Below, piece after piece: positions 35,301 through 43,716 of a stretch of 64,000 bases of DNA. Every line of letters begins with the position of its first letter. Position 1 is the stretch's first letter. The notes beneath the pieces were generated by a model. It was given only the letters and a program-made list of their open reading frames with translations. It searched no databases and was not told the DNA's origin. The position numbers were made by a program, and so were the translations under genes. This DNA comes from Xenophilus arseniciresistens (lineage in GTDB: Bacteria; Pseudomonadota; Gammaproteobacteria; Burkholderiales; Burkholderiaceae_C): assembly GCF_028023875.1 (NCBI RefSeq), contig NZ_JAQIPB010000011.1, positions 120,242 to 184,241 of the forward strand, written 5' to 3'.

Positions 35301-36017
35301 ATGAAAGCCAGCCCTCTTTCCCATGCCGCCCGCCGACCGGCGCATCGCAGCTTTTCACCCCTGCCGCCCTCGGCGCAGCAGCAGCAGCAGCAGCCGGCTG
35401 CCGAGCCCGCGCCGGCCTGGCTGCAGGGCCGCGTGATCGCCAGCGGCGACAACAACTGGCTGGTGCAGGACGCCCACGGCACGCGCCGCATGCGCCGGGC
35501 GCTCAGTTGCCTGCTGCTGCCCGAGGTGGGCGACGTGGTGGCCGGCCTGCCCGCGGCCGAGCCCGGCGGCGGCTGGATCGTGGCCGTGCTCGAGCGCAAC
35601 CCCGCGCCCGACCAGGCGCCTGCGCCGCAGCGCCTGCGCGTGGACGGCGACCTGAGCCTGGAAGTGCAGGGCCAGTGGCGCACCCAGGCCGCTTCGGCCC
35701 AACTGCAGGCCGAATCGGTGAGCGTGCAGGCCCAGACGCTGAGCACCCGCTTCGACGTGCACCGCAGCCTGGGCCGGCTGGTGGAAGCCACCGTCTCGTG
35801 CACGCGCTGGGTGGGGCAGGAACTGACGGCCGTGGTGGACCGCTGGTCGCAGCACAGCCAAAGCTCCAGCCGCCAGGTCGAGGGCATGGACCGCGCCGAA
35901 GCCGGCCACATGGAGCTCACGGCCAAGGGCGTGCTGCACGCCCACGGCCAGCACGTGCTGACCGAGGGCGAAAACCTGGTCAAGACGCGCGGCGGCCAGA
36001 TCCATTTCGGCGGCTAG
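35301..36017 (+). CDS. DUF3540 family protein
   Basis: A 238-residue protein that I recognise as DUF3540, a family found next to DUF2169, pentapeptide and DUF4150 genes in T6SS cargo modules. Features are a CAG-coded run of glutamines near residues 27-32, an OB-like start (PAWLQGRVIASGDNNWLVQD, DVVAGLPAAEPGGGWIVAVL) and a repetitive C-terminal helix part ending TEGENLVKTRGGQIHFGG. The GDLSLEV and QAESVSVQAQTLSTR strands look like a short VgrG-type needle, so a spike-associated role is plausible. A GGAAGC ribosome site precedes the ATG. Confidence 0.78.
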   Translation: MKASPLSHAARRPAHRSFSPLPPSAQQQQQQPAAEPAPAWLQGRVIASGDNNWLVQDAHGTRRMRRALSCLLLPEVGDVVAGLPAAEPGGGWIVAVLERNPAPDQAPAPQRLRVDGDLSLEVQGQWRTQAASAQLQAESVSVQAQTLSTRFDVHRSLGRLVEATVSCTRWVGQELTAVVDRWSQHSQSSSRQVEGMDRAEAGHMELTAKGVLHAHGQHVLTEGENLVKTRGGQIHFGG

Positions 36018-36038
36018 GCCGCATCAGGGGAGCGCTCG

Positions 36039-36434
36039 ATGTTTGCCAACTGCCAGCTGATGGGAACCGACATGGCCTTTCCCGACGTCTGCATGACGCC
36101 GGCCGCGCCTTCGCCCATTCCCGTGACCTATCCCAACTTCGCGATGGGGCCCACGGCCGTCCCCAACTGCCCCACCATCCTGTTCATGGGCGGGCCGGCG
36201 CACAACCTGGGCACCGTCATTCCCATGACCAACGGCGACAACGCCGGCGTGCTGCTGGGCGTGGCCTCGGGCACGGTGATGGGGCCGAGCCGGCACCTGA
36301 CCGGCGCCTTCACGGTGCTGCTCAACGGCATGCCGGCCACACGCCTGACCAGCACCTCGCTGCAGAACAGCACCAACTGCCCGGGCGTGCGCATGGTGCC
36401 CAGCCAGACCATCGTGGTGCTGCTGGCGCCCTGA
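36039..36434 (+). CDS. Small DUF4150 PAAR-like protein
   Basis: A 131-residue protein made only of a DUF4150/PAAR-like domain: MFANCQLMGTDMAFPDVCMT, then PVTYPNFAMGPTAVPNC, GVLLGVASGTVMGPSRHLTG and MPATRLTSTSLQNSTNCPGV. Such proteins cap the VgrG spike and sharpen its tip. There is no C-terminal toxin domain, unlike the DUF4150 gene at 41643, so any effector of this module would be VgrG1 itself or one of the pentapeptide proteins. It begins 21 bases after DUF3540. Confidence 0.85.
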   Translation: MFANCQLMGTDMAFPDVCMTPAAPSPIPVTYPNFAMGPTAVPNCPTILFMGGPAHNLGTVIPMTNGDNAGVLLGVASGTVMGPSRHLTGAFTVLLNGMPATRLTSTSLQNSTNCPGVRMVPSQTIVVLLAP

Positions 36435-36477
36435 GGCCTGCGCGGCCCGCTGCATCTGCATACGCCTTTTGGTGAGA

Positions 36478-36506
36478 TTGCACTCACTCACATCGGCGCG
36501 AATACT
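36478..36506 (+). promoter_or_regulatory. Possible promoter before vgrG2
   Basis: In the 119-base gap before vgrG2, TTGCAC (36478-36483) and AATACT (36501-36506) are separated by exactly 17 bases. The fit to sigma-70 is moderate (3/6 and 4/6). The local drop in GC supports a promoter for a separate vgrG2 transcript. Confidence 0.3.
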
Positions 36507-36553
36507 GCAAGCGTGTCTCTCCTGTCCACGTCGATCGAACTTCGGACCCGTGC

Positions 36554-38938
36554 ATGGCCGCAGCCAAGAACTTCAGCATCGAGAGCGAGTCGCCCGCGGC
36601 GGCAGAGATGCTCTTCGACTCCGTGCTGGGGCTGGAGGCGCTGTCGCGGCCCGCGCACTACGAGCTGCGCGTGCTGTCGACCAACGGCGCCATCGACGCC
36701 AAGGACGTGCTGGGCCATGTGTTCGACCTCACGGTGGAGTTCGACGACGCCGACGGCGGCGCGCACAAGCGGCACTTCAATGGCCATGCGGTGCGCTTCG
36801 TGCAGGGCGCCCACGTGGGCCGCTACCACGCCTACCACCTGACCCTGCGCTCCTGGTTCTGGCTGCTGACCAAGCGCCGCAACTCGCGCATCTTCCAGGA
36901 CAAGACGGTGCTGCAGATCATCGATGCCGTGCTCGAGGACAGCGCCATCAAGCGCTTCAAGAAGATCGAGAGTGACCACGTCATCGGAGTGCATGAGCCG
37001 CGCCGCTACTGCATGCAGCACCAGGAAAGCGACTACCACTTCCTTTCGCGGCTGATGGAGGAAGAGGGCATCTACTACTGGTTCGACGCGCATGACGCGC
37101 CGGGCACCATGCTGCTGTCGGACGCCAGCGACGTTGCGCACGACAGGCTGCCGGCCGCCTCCACGCTCAGTTATGTGCCTTCGGGCATCGACGAGGCGCG
37201 CTTTGCCGAGATCCAGCATTGGCATGGCGGCCGCGTGCTGGGCAGCGGCAGCCATGCCTCGCGCAACAGCGACTTCAAGGCCATCAAGCGCGAACTGCGC
37301 GGCGACAAGGCCGACCCGGCCGTGCACGAGCTGGCCGACCTGGAGATGTTCGAGTACGCCGCGCCCTTCTGGCGCAACGACGATTCGGACAACACCGCGC
37401 GCCTTCGTATGGAAGAGCTCGCCATGCCGCGCAAGCGCGCGTGGGCGCTCACGCGCTGGCCCGACCTGAGCGCGGGCCGCAGCTTCAGCTTCAAGGGCGC
37501 GCCCGACGGCGCTGCCGACGGCGACTACCTCGTCACGTCCTGCCTGCTGGCGCTGACGCACCCGGGCCACGAAGGCCTGCGGCCCTCCGGCCGCGCGGCC
37601 CGGCAGCTGGGTGACGAGCTGCGGGCACTGGCGGCGCACGACCCGATCAACACCGACGCCGCGGGCGTGGTGGCGCAGCTGATCGACGACTTCGCCTCGC
37701 TGCGCGAGCCCGGCGTGGGCGACATGGGCGTGCTGGCCACCGTGCTGCCGGCCGAAGTGCCCTTCAGGCCGCGCCGGCGCACCCCGCGGCCGGTGATGCC
37801 GGGGCCGCAGAGCGCCATCGTGGCGGGCCCCAAGGGCGAGGAGATCCACGCCGACGACTTCGGCCGCGTGAAGGTCCACTTTCACTGGGACCGCTACGAC
37901 GAGCGCAACGAGAAATCCACCTGCTATGTGCGCGTGTCGCAACCCTGGGCCGGCAAGGGCTGGGGCGGCTACTTCATCCCGCGCATCGGGCAGGAGGTGA
38001 TCGTCGACTTTCTCAACGGCGACCCCGACCGGCCGCTGATCGTGGGCCGCGTCTACAACGACGATCAGCCCATTCCCTTCGGCAGCCACTCGCAAAGCGG
38101 CTTTCGCACGCGCTCCACGCCCAAGGGCAGCGCCAGCAACTTCAACGAACTCCGCTTCGACGACGCCAAGGGCAGCGAGCAGGTCTACCTGCATGCCGAG
38201 AAGAACCAGGACATCGAGGTCGAGAACGACGAGACCCACTGGGTGGGCCACGACCGCAGCAAGACCATCGACCACGACGAGACCGTGCACGTCAAGCACG
38301 ACCGCACCGAGACGGTGGACAACAACGAGACCATCACCATCGGTGTGAACCGAACGGAATCGGTGGGCAACAACGAAACCATCACCATCGGCGTGAACCG
38401 CACCGAATCGGTAGGCGCGAACGAAACCATCAGCATCGGCGCCAACCGCAGCATCACCGTGGGTGCGAGCGAAACCGCCACCGTGGCGCTGCAGCGCACC
38501 CACACGGTGGGCATCAACGAAACCATCACCGTGGGCGCGGCGCAGGAGATCACCGTGGGCGCCGTGCAGGCCATCACGGTGGGCGCGAGCCAGACCATCA
38601 CGGTGGGCGCCAGCCAGTCCAGCAGCATCGGCGCCAACCGCTCGGTGGACGTGGGGGGCAACCTCTCGACCAGCGTCGGCGGTGCCGAATCGCGCAACGT
38701 GGGCAAGGGCCGCAGCAGCAGCGTGACGCAGGACGACGCGCTGAAGGTGGGCAAGAACTACGTGCTCGAAGCCGGCGACTCCATCACCCTCAAGACCGGC
38801 AGCGCCAGCATCACCATGAAGAAGGACGGCACCATCGTGATCAAGGGCAAGGACATCACGGTCCAGGGCTCGGGAAAGATCAACGTCAAGGCGAGCAGCG
38901 ACGTGATCGTCAAGGGGTCGAAGGTGTTGCAGAACTGA
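36554..38938 (+). CDS. vgrG: VgrG spike protein 2 (TssI)
   Basis: A 794-residue spike protein. The hub domain has SRPAHYELRVLSTNGAIDAK, SWFWLLTKRRNSRIFQDKTV and QHQESDYHFLSRLMEEEGIY. The OB-fold has FGRVKVHFHWDRYDERNEKS and GWGGYFIPRIGQEVIVDFLN. A beta-helix needle contains ten tandem 16-residue repeats, such as NNETITIGVNRTESVG. The protein ends with the strand-rich SITMKKDGTIVIKGKDITVQ and no extra domain, so cargo is expected to be non-covalent. Next come DUF6484, DUF2169, a thiolase-like gene and a DUF4150 effector. The start MAAAKNFSIESESP aligns with that of vgrG1. Confidence 0.95.
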   Translation: MAAAKNFSIESESPAAAEMLFDSVLGLEALSRPAHYELRVLSTNGAIDAKDVLGHVFDLTVEFDDADGGAHKRHFNGHAVRFVQGAHVGRYHAYHLTLRSWFWLLTKRRNSRIFQDKTVLQIIDAVLEDSAIKRFKKIESDHVIGVHEPRRYCMQHQESDYHFLSRLMEEEGIYYWFDAHDAPGTMLLSDASDVAHDRLPAASTLSYVPSGIDEARFAEIQHWHGGRVLGSGSHASRNSDFKAIKRELRGDKADPAVHELADLEMFEYAAPFWRNDDSDNTARLRMEELAMPRKRAWALTRWPDLSAGRSFSFKGAPDGAADGDYLVTSCLLALTHPGHEGLRPSGRAARQLGDELRALAAHDPINTDAAGVVAQLIDDFASLREPGVGDMGVLATVLPAEVPFRPRRRTPRPVMPGPQSAIVAGPKGEEIHADDFGRVKVHFHWDRYDERNEKSTCYVRVSQPWAGKGWGGYFIPRIGQEVIVDFLNGDPDRPLIVGRVYNDDQPIPFGSHSQSGFRTRSTPKGSASNFNELRFDDAKGSEQVYLHAEKNQDIEVENDETHWVGHDRSKTIDHDETVHVKHDRTETVDNNETITIGVNRTESVGNNETITIGVNRTESVGANETISIGANRSITVGASETATVALQRTHTVGINETITVGAAQEITVGAVQAITVGASQTITVGASQSSSIGANRSVDVGGNLSTSVGGAESRNVGKGRSSSVTQDDALKVGKNYVLEAGDSITLKTGSASITMKKDGTIVIKGKDITVQGSGKINVKASSDVIVKGSKVLQN
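38273..38752 (+). repeat. Tandem 48-base coding repeats in vgrG2 needle
   Basis: Ten consecutive 48-base units encode 16-residue beta-helix repeats of the form xNETITIGVNRTESVG. The second and third units (from 38321 and 38369) encode identical peptides and differ by only a few silent bases; later units diverge. The phase stays constant, so copy-number change would lengthen or shorten the needle without frameshift. Confidence 0.85.
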
Positions 38939-38954
38939 AGGAAAAGGCTTCGCC

Positions 38955-39494
38955 ATGACGCATCCACAACCGCTGCAGGCCCTGGACGAGGCTGCACAAC
39001 TGCTGGCCGAACCCGACCCGGAACTGGCGCGCCTGCTGTCGCGCCGTGGCAGCGCGCAGGTGGCGGCACTGCCGGCCGTCGTCGTCGGCGAACTGGTGGC
39101 GCTGGCGGACGAAGGGCGCACGGCGCTTGTGCTCTTCGACGGACAGGCCGGCAGCGCGGCCGTGCGCGCCCGCAGCGTGGTGGACCTGCAGGGCCCGCAC
39201 ATCGGGCAGCCCGTCACGCTGATGTTCGAGCGTGGCGACCCGGCCCTGCCCATCGTCACGGGTGTGGTGCGCGGCGCCGCGGGCTGGCCGCTGGCCGAGG
39301 CGCCCGCACAGGTCGAGGTGGACGTGGGCGGCGAGCGAATGCTCGTCAGCGCGCGCCAGCAACTGGTGCTGCGCTGCGGAAAGGCCAGCATCACGCTGAC
39401 GCGCGACGGCAAGGTGCTGATCCAGGGCGCATACGTGTCCAGCCGTTCCACGGGCGTGAACCACGTCTGGGGTGGCTCGGTCCAGCTCAACTAG
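38955..39494 (+). CDS. DUF6484 family protein
   Basis: A 179-residue protein with the pattern VVVGELVALADEGRTALVLF, ARSVVDLQGPHIGQPVTLMF and EVDVGGERMLVSARQQLVLR, ending GAYVSSRSTGVNHVWGGSVQ. I recognise this as the DUF6484 type found between vgrG and DUF2169 genes. The first part resembles an OB-fold and the end resembles the last needle strands of VgrG (CGKASITLTRDGKVLIQG), so a spike-associated fold similar to DUF3540 in the other module is likely. Molecular role unknown. Confidence 0.75.
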   Translation: MTHPQPLQALDEAAQLLAEPDPELARLLSRRGSAQVAALPAVVVGELVALADEGRTALVLFDGQAGSAAVRARSVVDLQGPHIGQPVTLMFERGDPALPIVTGVVRGAAGWPLAEAPAQVEVDVGGERMLVSARQQLVLRCGKASITLTRDGKVLIQGAYVSSRSTGVNHVWGGSVQLN

Positions 39495-39505
39495 GCGCTT
39501 CTGCC

Positions 39506-40618
39506 ATGGAACTGATCAACGCCACCCGCATGGTCGCCGGCTACACCATGGGCCTGGAGCCCAGTGGGCGCGAACTGCTGGTGGTGGCGATCAAAGGCAC
39601 TTTCCGCCTGCCGCAGCCTGGCGAGCCGGCCGGGCACTTTGCGCTGGCCGACGAACAGTTGCCCCTGGTGATGGCCGACACCTTCACGGGCGAGCCGGGG
39701 TTGTCGGCGCCGGTGTACGAGGCAGACTTCGCGCCGCGCAAGCAGGCCTGCGACATCCTGCTGCTGGGCAGCGCCCACGCACCCCAGGGCCGGCCCGCTG
39801 CACGCGTGGAGGTGGGCCTGCGGGTGGGCGCTTGGCAGAAGACGATGGCCGTGATGGGCCCACGCCACTGGGAATGGAGCTTAGACCGTGTGAACGCCTC
39901 GCCGCCGGGTCTGTTCGTGCGGCAGCCCCTTGGCTATGACGTGGCCTTTGGCGGCGTCGACGCGCACCATGCGGATCCGGCCGAGCACGGTGCCTTCATG
40001 GCCAACCCGGTTGGGCGCGGCTTCCACCTGCACCCGGACCGGGTGGAGGGCGCACCGCTGCCTGCCACCGAGGAAATGGCCCGGCCCGTGCAGGACCCGC
40101 GCGGCGACTACCGCCCGATGGCCTTCGGCCCCGTCGGCCGCGGCTGGTCCACGCGTTCCTGCTTCGCGGGCACCTACGACGATGCGTGGCTCGAAGAGCA
40201 CTTCCCCTTTCTGCCGCCGGACTTCGACGAGCGCTACTACCAGGCCGCGCCGGCAGACCAGCAGGTGCCGATCGACCACTTCGGGGGTGGTCCGGTGGAG
40301 GTGCTGCTGGCCAACCTCACACCCGAAGGGCTGACCCGCTTCACCATTCCTCATCTCGTGGCGCCGGTGCACGTCTTTCCCAGGCGCGGCGAGCGCGAGG
40401 ACTACACGGCGGGCCTGGACACCGTCGTGATCGAGCCCGACGCGCAGCGCTTCACTCTCACCTGGCGCGTGGCGCGGCCGCTGAAAAAGAGCATGCACGA
40501 GATCGCGCAGGTGCTGGTGGGCAAGAAGGGCAATGAGTGGTGGCAGCAGCGCGAACAGATGGCTTTTCCGATTCCCGTGGTCATGGTGCCCATGGAGCGT
40601 GAGGAGGCCCGCGCATGA
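39506..40618 (+). CDS. DUF2169 adaptor protein
   Basis: A 370-residue stand-alone DUF2169 protein: ELLVVAIKGTFRLPQPGEPA, VAFGGVDAHHADPAEHGAFM, GPVGRGWSTRSCFAGTYDDA and TLTWRVARPLKKSMHEIAQV. DUF2169 proteins are adaptors for DUF4150/PAAR-type effectors, as shown for Agrobacterium Tde2. The likely client is the nuclease effector at 41643. Its stop overlaps the thiolase-like gene start by four bases. It is much shorter than the DUF2169-pentapeptide protein of module 1. Confidence 0.88.
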   Translation: MELINATRMVAGYTMGLEPSGRELLVVAIKGTFRLPQPGEPAGHFALADEQLPLVMADTFTGEPGLSAPVYEADFAPRKQACDILLLGSAHAPQGRPAARVEVGLRVGAWQKTMAVMGPRHWEWSLDRVNASPPGLFVRQPLGYDVAFGGVDAHHADPAEHGAFMANPVGRGFHLHPDRVEGAPLPATEEMARPVQDPRGDYRPMAFGPVGRGWSTRSCFAGTYDDAWLEEHFPFLPPDFDERYYQAAPADQQVPIDHFGGGPVEVLLANLTPEGLTRFTIPHLVAPVHVFPRRGEREDYTAGLDTVVIEPDAQRFTLTWRVARPLKKSMHEIAQVLVGKKGNEWWQQREQMAFPIPVVMVPMEREEARA

Positions 40619-41646
40619 ATGCCATGCCGCTGTCCATCCACAAGACGGGGCTGGTGACTTCGGTGGGACTGAGCGCGCCCGCAAGCTGTGCGGCCTTCCG
40701 GGCCAAGATCAGCAATCCGAGCCAGACGCACTTCATCGATTCGCGCGGCGAATGGATCATGGCGCATGCCGTGCCCCTCGAGCAGCCCTGGCGCGGATTG
40801 ACCAAGCTCTCGCGTATGGCCGCCATGGCCATTGGCGAAGTGCTGGAGGACGTACCGACCGAACAATGGCGCCACATCCCCCTGCTGCTGTGCGTGGCGG
40901 AGCCGCAGCGGCCGGGCCGCCTCCGGGGTGTGGACGACGAGCTCTTCGAGCGCGTCGAAAAAGAACTGGATGCGCATTTCTCGCCACTGTCGGCCATCGT
41001 GCCGCACGGCCGCGTCTCGGTGGCCGTGGCGTTGGAGCAGGCGCGGCGGCTGATGCAGGCGCAGGGCGTGCCGCAGGTGGTGGTGGCTGCCGCTGACAGC
41101 CTCCTGCATGGGGCCACCCTGAGTCACTACGAGCGCGCCGACCGGCTGCTCACGCCTGTCAACTCCAATGGCTTCATGCCTGGCGAAGGGGCCGGCGCAC
41201 TGTTGCTGGGCGCTCCCGTGGGGCAGGCTGGCGAGATGTTGTGCACGGGCATCGGCTTCGGTGTGGAGCGCGCGCACATCGACAGCGAGGAGCCGCTGCG
41301 CGCCGAGGGCCTGGTGCAGGCCGTGCGTCAGGCGCTGGCAGACGCGGGCTGCCAGATGCAGCACATCGACTACCGCATCACCGATGTCTCGGGCGAGCAG
41401 TACTACTTCAAGGAGGCGGCCCTGGCGCTCTCGCGCATCCTGCGCGTGCGCAAGGAGGAATTCGACATCTGGCACCCCGCCGAGTCCATGGGCGAGTCCG
41501 GTGCCGCCGTGGGCTGCGCGATCGTGGCCGAGGCCTGTGCGGCCGCGCGCAAGCGCTATGCACGCGGGCCCAATGTGTTGCTGCACATGGCCAATGACGC
41601 GGGTCAGCGAGCGGCGCTGTGCGTGCAGCAGAGCGTGGCGACATGA
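40615..41646 (+). CDS. Thiolase/ketoacyl-synthase-fold protein without catalytic triad
   Basis: A 343-residue protein with the beta-ketoacyl synthase fold: HKTGLVTSVGLSAPASCAAF at the start, VVVAAADSLLHGATL and GFMPGEGAGALLL in the middle, GESGAAVGCAIVAEACAAA near the end. By comparison with KAS enzymes, the nucleophilic Cys position (about 131-133, IVPHGRVS) has no cysteine. The first His (HGTGT) is replaced by DVSGEQ (about 257-261), and the second (GHTLGAAG) by GESGAAVG. It should therefore not condense acyl groups. It overlaps the DUF2169 gene and the effector gene by four bases each, so a role as binding partner or co-chaperone for effector loading is inferred. Confidence 0.8.
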   Translation: MNAMPLSIHKTGLVTSVGLSAPASCAAFRAKISNPSQTHFIDSRGEWIMAHAVPLEQPWRGLTKLSRMAAMAIGEVLEDVPTEQWRHIPLLLCVAEPQRPGRLRGVDDELFERVEKELDAHFSPLSAIVPHGRVSVAVALEQARRLMQAQGVPQVVVAAADSLLHGATLSHYERADRLLTPVNSNGFMPGEGAGALLLGAPVGQAGEMLCTGIGFGVERAHIDSEEPLRAEGLVQAVRQALADAGCQMQHIDYRITDVSGEQYYFKEAALALSRILRVRKEEFDIWHPAESMGESGAAVGCAIVAEACAAARKRYARGPNVLLHMANDAGQRAALCVQQSVAT

Positions 41647-42770
41647 GCAACCAGGTCTTCGCCAACAACATGGAGATCTCGTGCAAGTCTGCGGCGGGCA
41701 AGGCGATCTGCGCCTTCCCCGACGTCTGCTTCACCCCGCCGCAGACCCCTGCGACGCCGCCGGGCGTGCCCATCCCTTACCCGAACACCGGCATGGCGAC
41801 GGATACGACGAGCGGCTCCACGAGCGTGAAGATCTCGGGCAAGGAAGTGATGCTCAAGAACAAGAGCTACTTCAAGCGCAGCAGCGGCGACGAGGCCGGC
41901 TGCGCGCCCAAGAAGGGGGTGGTGACCAGCAAGAACATGGGGAAGGTGTACTTCAACGCATGGTCCATGGACGTGAAGGTTGAGGGCGAGAACGTGGTGC
42001 GCAACCTGGACATCACGACGCACAACCATGGCTCGTTCCCGGGCAACTCTCCCACCTGGCCCTACATCGACGAGGCCGCATTCGCGGCGGGAAGCGATCA
42101 CCCGTGCGCCGATACGGCCGCCAAACTCAAGAAGCACTGTGCGCCGGCCGCCCAGCCGCTGGTGAAGGTGGACAAGACCACGGGTGAAAAGGCCTTGCCC
42201 GCGCGCAGCAGGAAGGCGGCCATGAAGGCCATGTGCAGCAAGAAGAACGAGAAGTGCCGGGAAGCGCTGGCCTGCACGATGACCAAGAAGAGCCCCAACA
42301 ACTGCTGCCCCAACAGCCGGGGGAAGAAGCCCACGCCCCATCACGTGGTGCCGGATTCCCAGTTCAAGAACTCGTCGGGTGGGCGCATCAGGCTGGGCGC
42401 GGGGAAGAAATACAGCTACAACGCCGCGCCCTGCGTTTGCGCTCAGGGCAACAGCCATTCGACGGGCGAGCATGGCGAGATCCACACCGAGACGAACAAC
42501 CTCACCATCAACCATCGGTCGGTGCCCGCCGCGAACGTCTCTCCCACCGGTAAGTCGATCGTTGGCGAGCCTCGCTGGAGCGTCGGCGAGGCGGAGGAAG
42601 TCGGCGCGAAGGCTGTGGAGAAGGTGACGGGCTGTGACAAGGCATGCACGCAGGCGCAGGTGCGCGCGGGGCATGAGGCGATGGGCATCCAGGCCTCCGA
42701 CCAGATCCGCCCGACGACGGCCGGAGAGGTCAGCAAGCCTCGCTCGACCAAACCCAAGCGCCGCAGGTGA
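41643..42770 (+). CDS. T6SS effector: DUF4150 PAAR-like domain plus HNH/EndoVII-type nuclease
   Basis: A 375-residue predicted antibacterial toxin. Residues 1-120 are DUF4150 (NNMEISCKSAAGKAICAFPD, TGMATDTTSGSTSVKISGKE), which docks on the VgrG tip. The C-terminal toxin has TPHHVVPDSQF (His233-His234), a Cys pair in APCVCAQGNSH and GEHGEIHTETN (His277, His281). This arrangement matches the GHH/Tox-GHH2 group of HNH/endonuclease VII-fold toxins as I remember it. Many lysines and a visibly lower GC set it apart from the surrounding core genes, consistent with exchange of cargo. The start overlaps the thiolase-like gene stop. The next gene is the likely immunity gene. Confidence 0.82.
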   Translation: MSNQVFANNMEISCKSAAGKAICAFPDVCFTPPQTPATPPGVPIPYPNTGMATDTTSGSTSVKISGKEVMLKNKSYFKRSSGDEAGCAPKKGVVTSKNMGKVYFNAWSMDVKVEGENVVRNLDITTHNHGSFPGNSPTWPYIDEAAFAAGSDHPCADTAAKLKKHCAPAAQPLVKVDKTTGEKALPARSRKAAMKAMCSKKNEKCREALACTMTKKSPNNCCPNSRGKKPTPHHVVPDSQFKNSSGGRIRLGAGKKYSYNAAPCVCAQGNSHSTGEHGEIHTETNNLTINHRSVPAANVSPTGKSIVGEPRWSVGEAEEVGAKAVEKVTGCDKACTQAQVRAGHEAMGIQASDQIRPTTAGEVSKPRSTKPKRRR

Positions 42771-42800
42771 CGCGCCAGCACAACGACGGGAACGCTTCTC

Positions 42801-43697
42801 ATGGACAAAGGGCCCCTCAAGAACCTGATCATCCGCACGGCCGTGGTGATCGATCGCCACTATGGCTTCATCTACGCCTGCGATCCGAAGAGGGAGCGGC
42901 GAGGGGAGCCGCATGCGCTCGTTTTCTCGTGGGACGACGGGACCATCGACCAGGGCGAATGCAACTACGACGCACACAGCGTCTGCCTGATCGAGCATCC
43001 GGAGCGCGGCAGCGTGGACATTTCCGAGGCCGGCTACTACACGGCTGACACCGACAGCGACCGCGCCACGCAGGACCTGTTCGCCAGCAGTTCGCCGCCA
43101 GCGGCCACCCGCCGGGCGCGAGGCCTGCGTGCGGTGCGCGACATTGATGGCCATGCACACGCCATCGGCATCCGCGGCATGGTTTATCGCCTGGACGCCG
43201 TTGATCGCTGGACGCGGATCGACCAAGGGCTGCCCTCGAGCTTCGATGGTCAGGCGATCCATGGCTTTGGGTTGTCCGACATCGTTGCCGTGGGGTTCGG
43301 CGGACAGATCTGGCATTTCGACGGCCGGCAGTGGCGGCAGGAGGACTGCCCGAGCAACCAGAACCTGAGCGCCGTGGTGTGTGTGCCCGATGGAACGGTC
43401 TACGTCGGGGGGCATGGCGGCACACTGCTGCGCGGCCGGCCCGGCCAGTGGGAACTGCTGCCCCAGGACGAATTCAACGAGAACATCTGGGATCTCGAGT
43501 GGTTCGCCGGGCGTCTCTATGTCTCGACACTGGACGGCCTGTTCGTGCTCGACGGCGATCAACTGGAGCCGGTGAAGTACGGCAGGTACACGCCGCGCTC
43601 CACCTACCAGCTCAGTGCCAGCCAGGGCGTGATGTGGTCCAGCGGAGAAACCGACATCATGGAGTTCGATGGCAAATCCTGGACCCGGATTCTCTGA
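42801..43697 (+). CDS. Beta-propeller-like protein, candidate immunity protein
   Basis: A 298-residue protein without signal peptide. An N-terminal domain of about 90 residues (LIIRTAVVIDRHYGFIYACD) precedes a repeated strand pattern typical of propellers: GHAHAIGIRGMVYRLDAVDR, IVAVGFGGQIWHFDGRQWRQ, GTVYVGGHGGTLLRGRPGQW and GRLYVSTLDGLFVLDGDQ. It directly follows the nuclease effector by 30 bases, where immunity genes usually lie. A cytoplasmic protein fits a nuclease toxin. The immunity role is inferred from position only. Confidence 0.6.
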   Translation: MDKGPLKNLIIRTAVVIDRHYGFIYACDPKRERRGEPHALVFSWDDGTIDQGECNYDAHSVCLIEHPERGSVDISEAGYYTADTDSDRATQDLFASSSPPAATRRARGLRAVRDIDGHAHAIGIRGMVYRLDAVDRWTRIDQGLPSSFDGQAIHGFGLSDIVAVGFGGQIWHFDGRQWRQEDCPSNQNLSAVVCVPDGTVYVGGHGGTLLRGRPGQWELLPQDEFNENIWDLEWFAGRLYVSTLDGLFVLDGDQLEPVKYGRYTPRSTYQLSASQGVMWSSGETDIMEFDGKSWTRIL

Positions 43698-43716
43698 GCC
43701 CGGGGCGGGGCGTGCC

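Noticed and set aside
36475..36560. Minus-strand long frame and alternative plus-strand starts before vgrG2.
   Set aside because: The region fits a promoter and untranslated leader; the only start matching VgrG homology is at 36554.
38273..38752. Regular repeats that might suggest a CRISPR array or minisatellite.
   Set aside because: The units are 48 bases, contiguous without spacers, and encode in-frame beta-helix repeats of VgrG.
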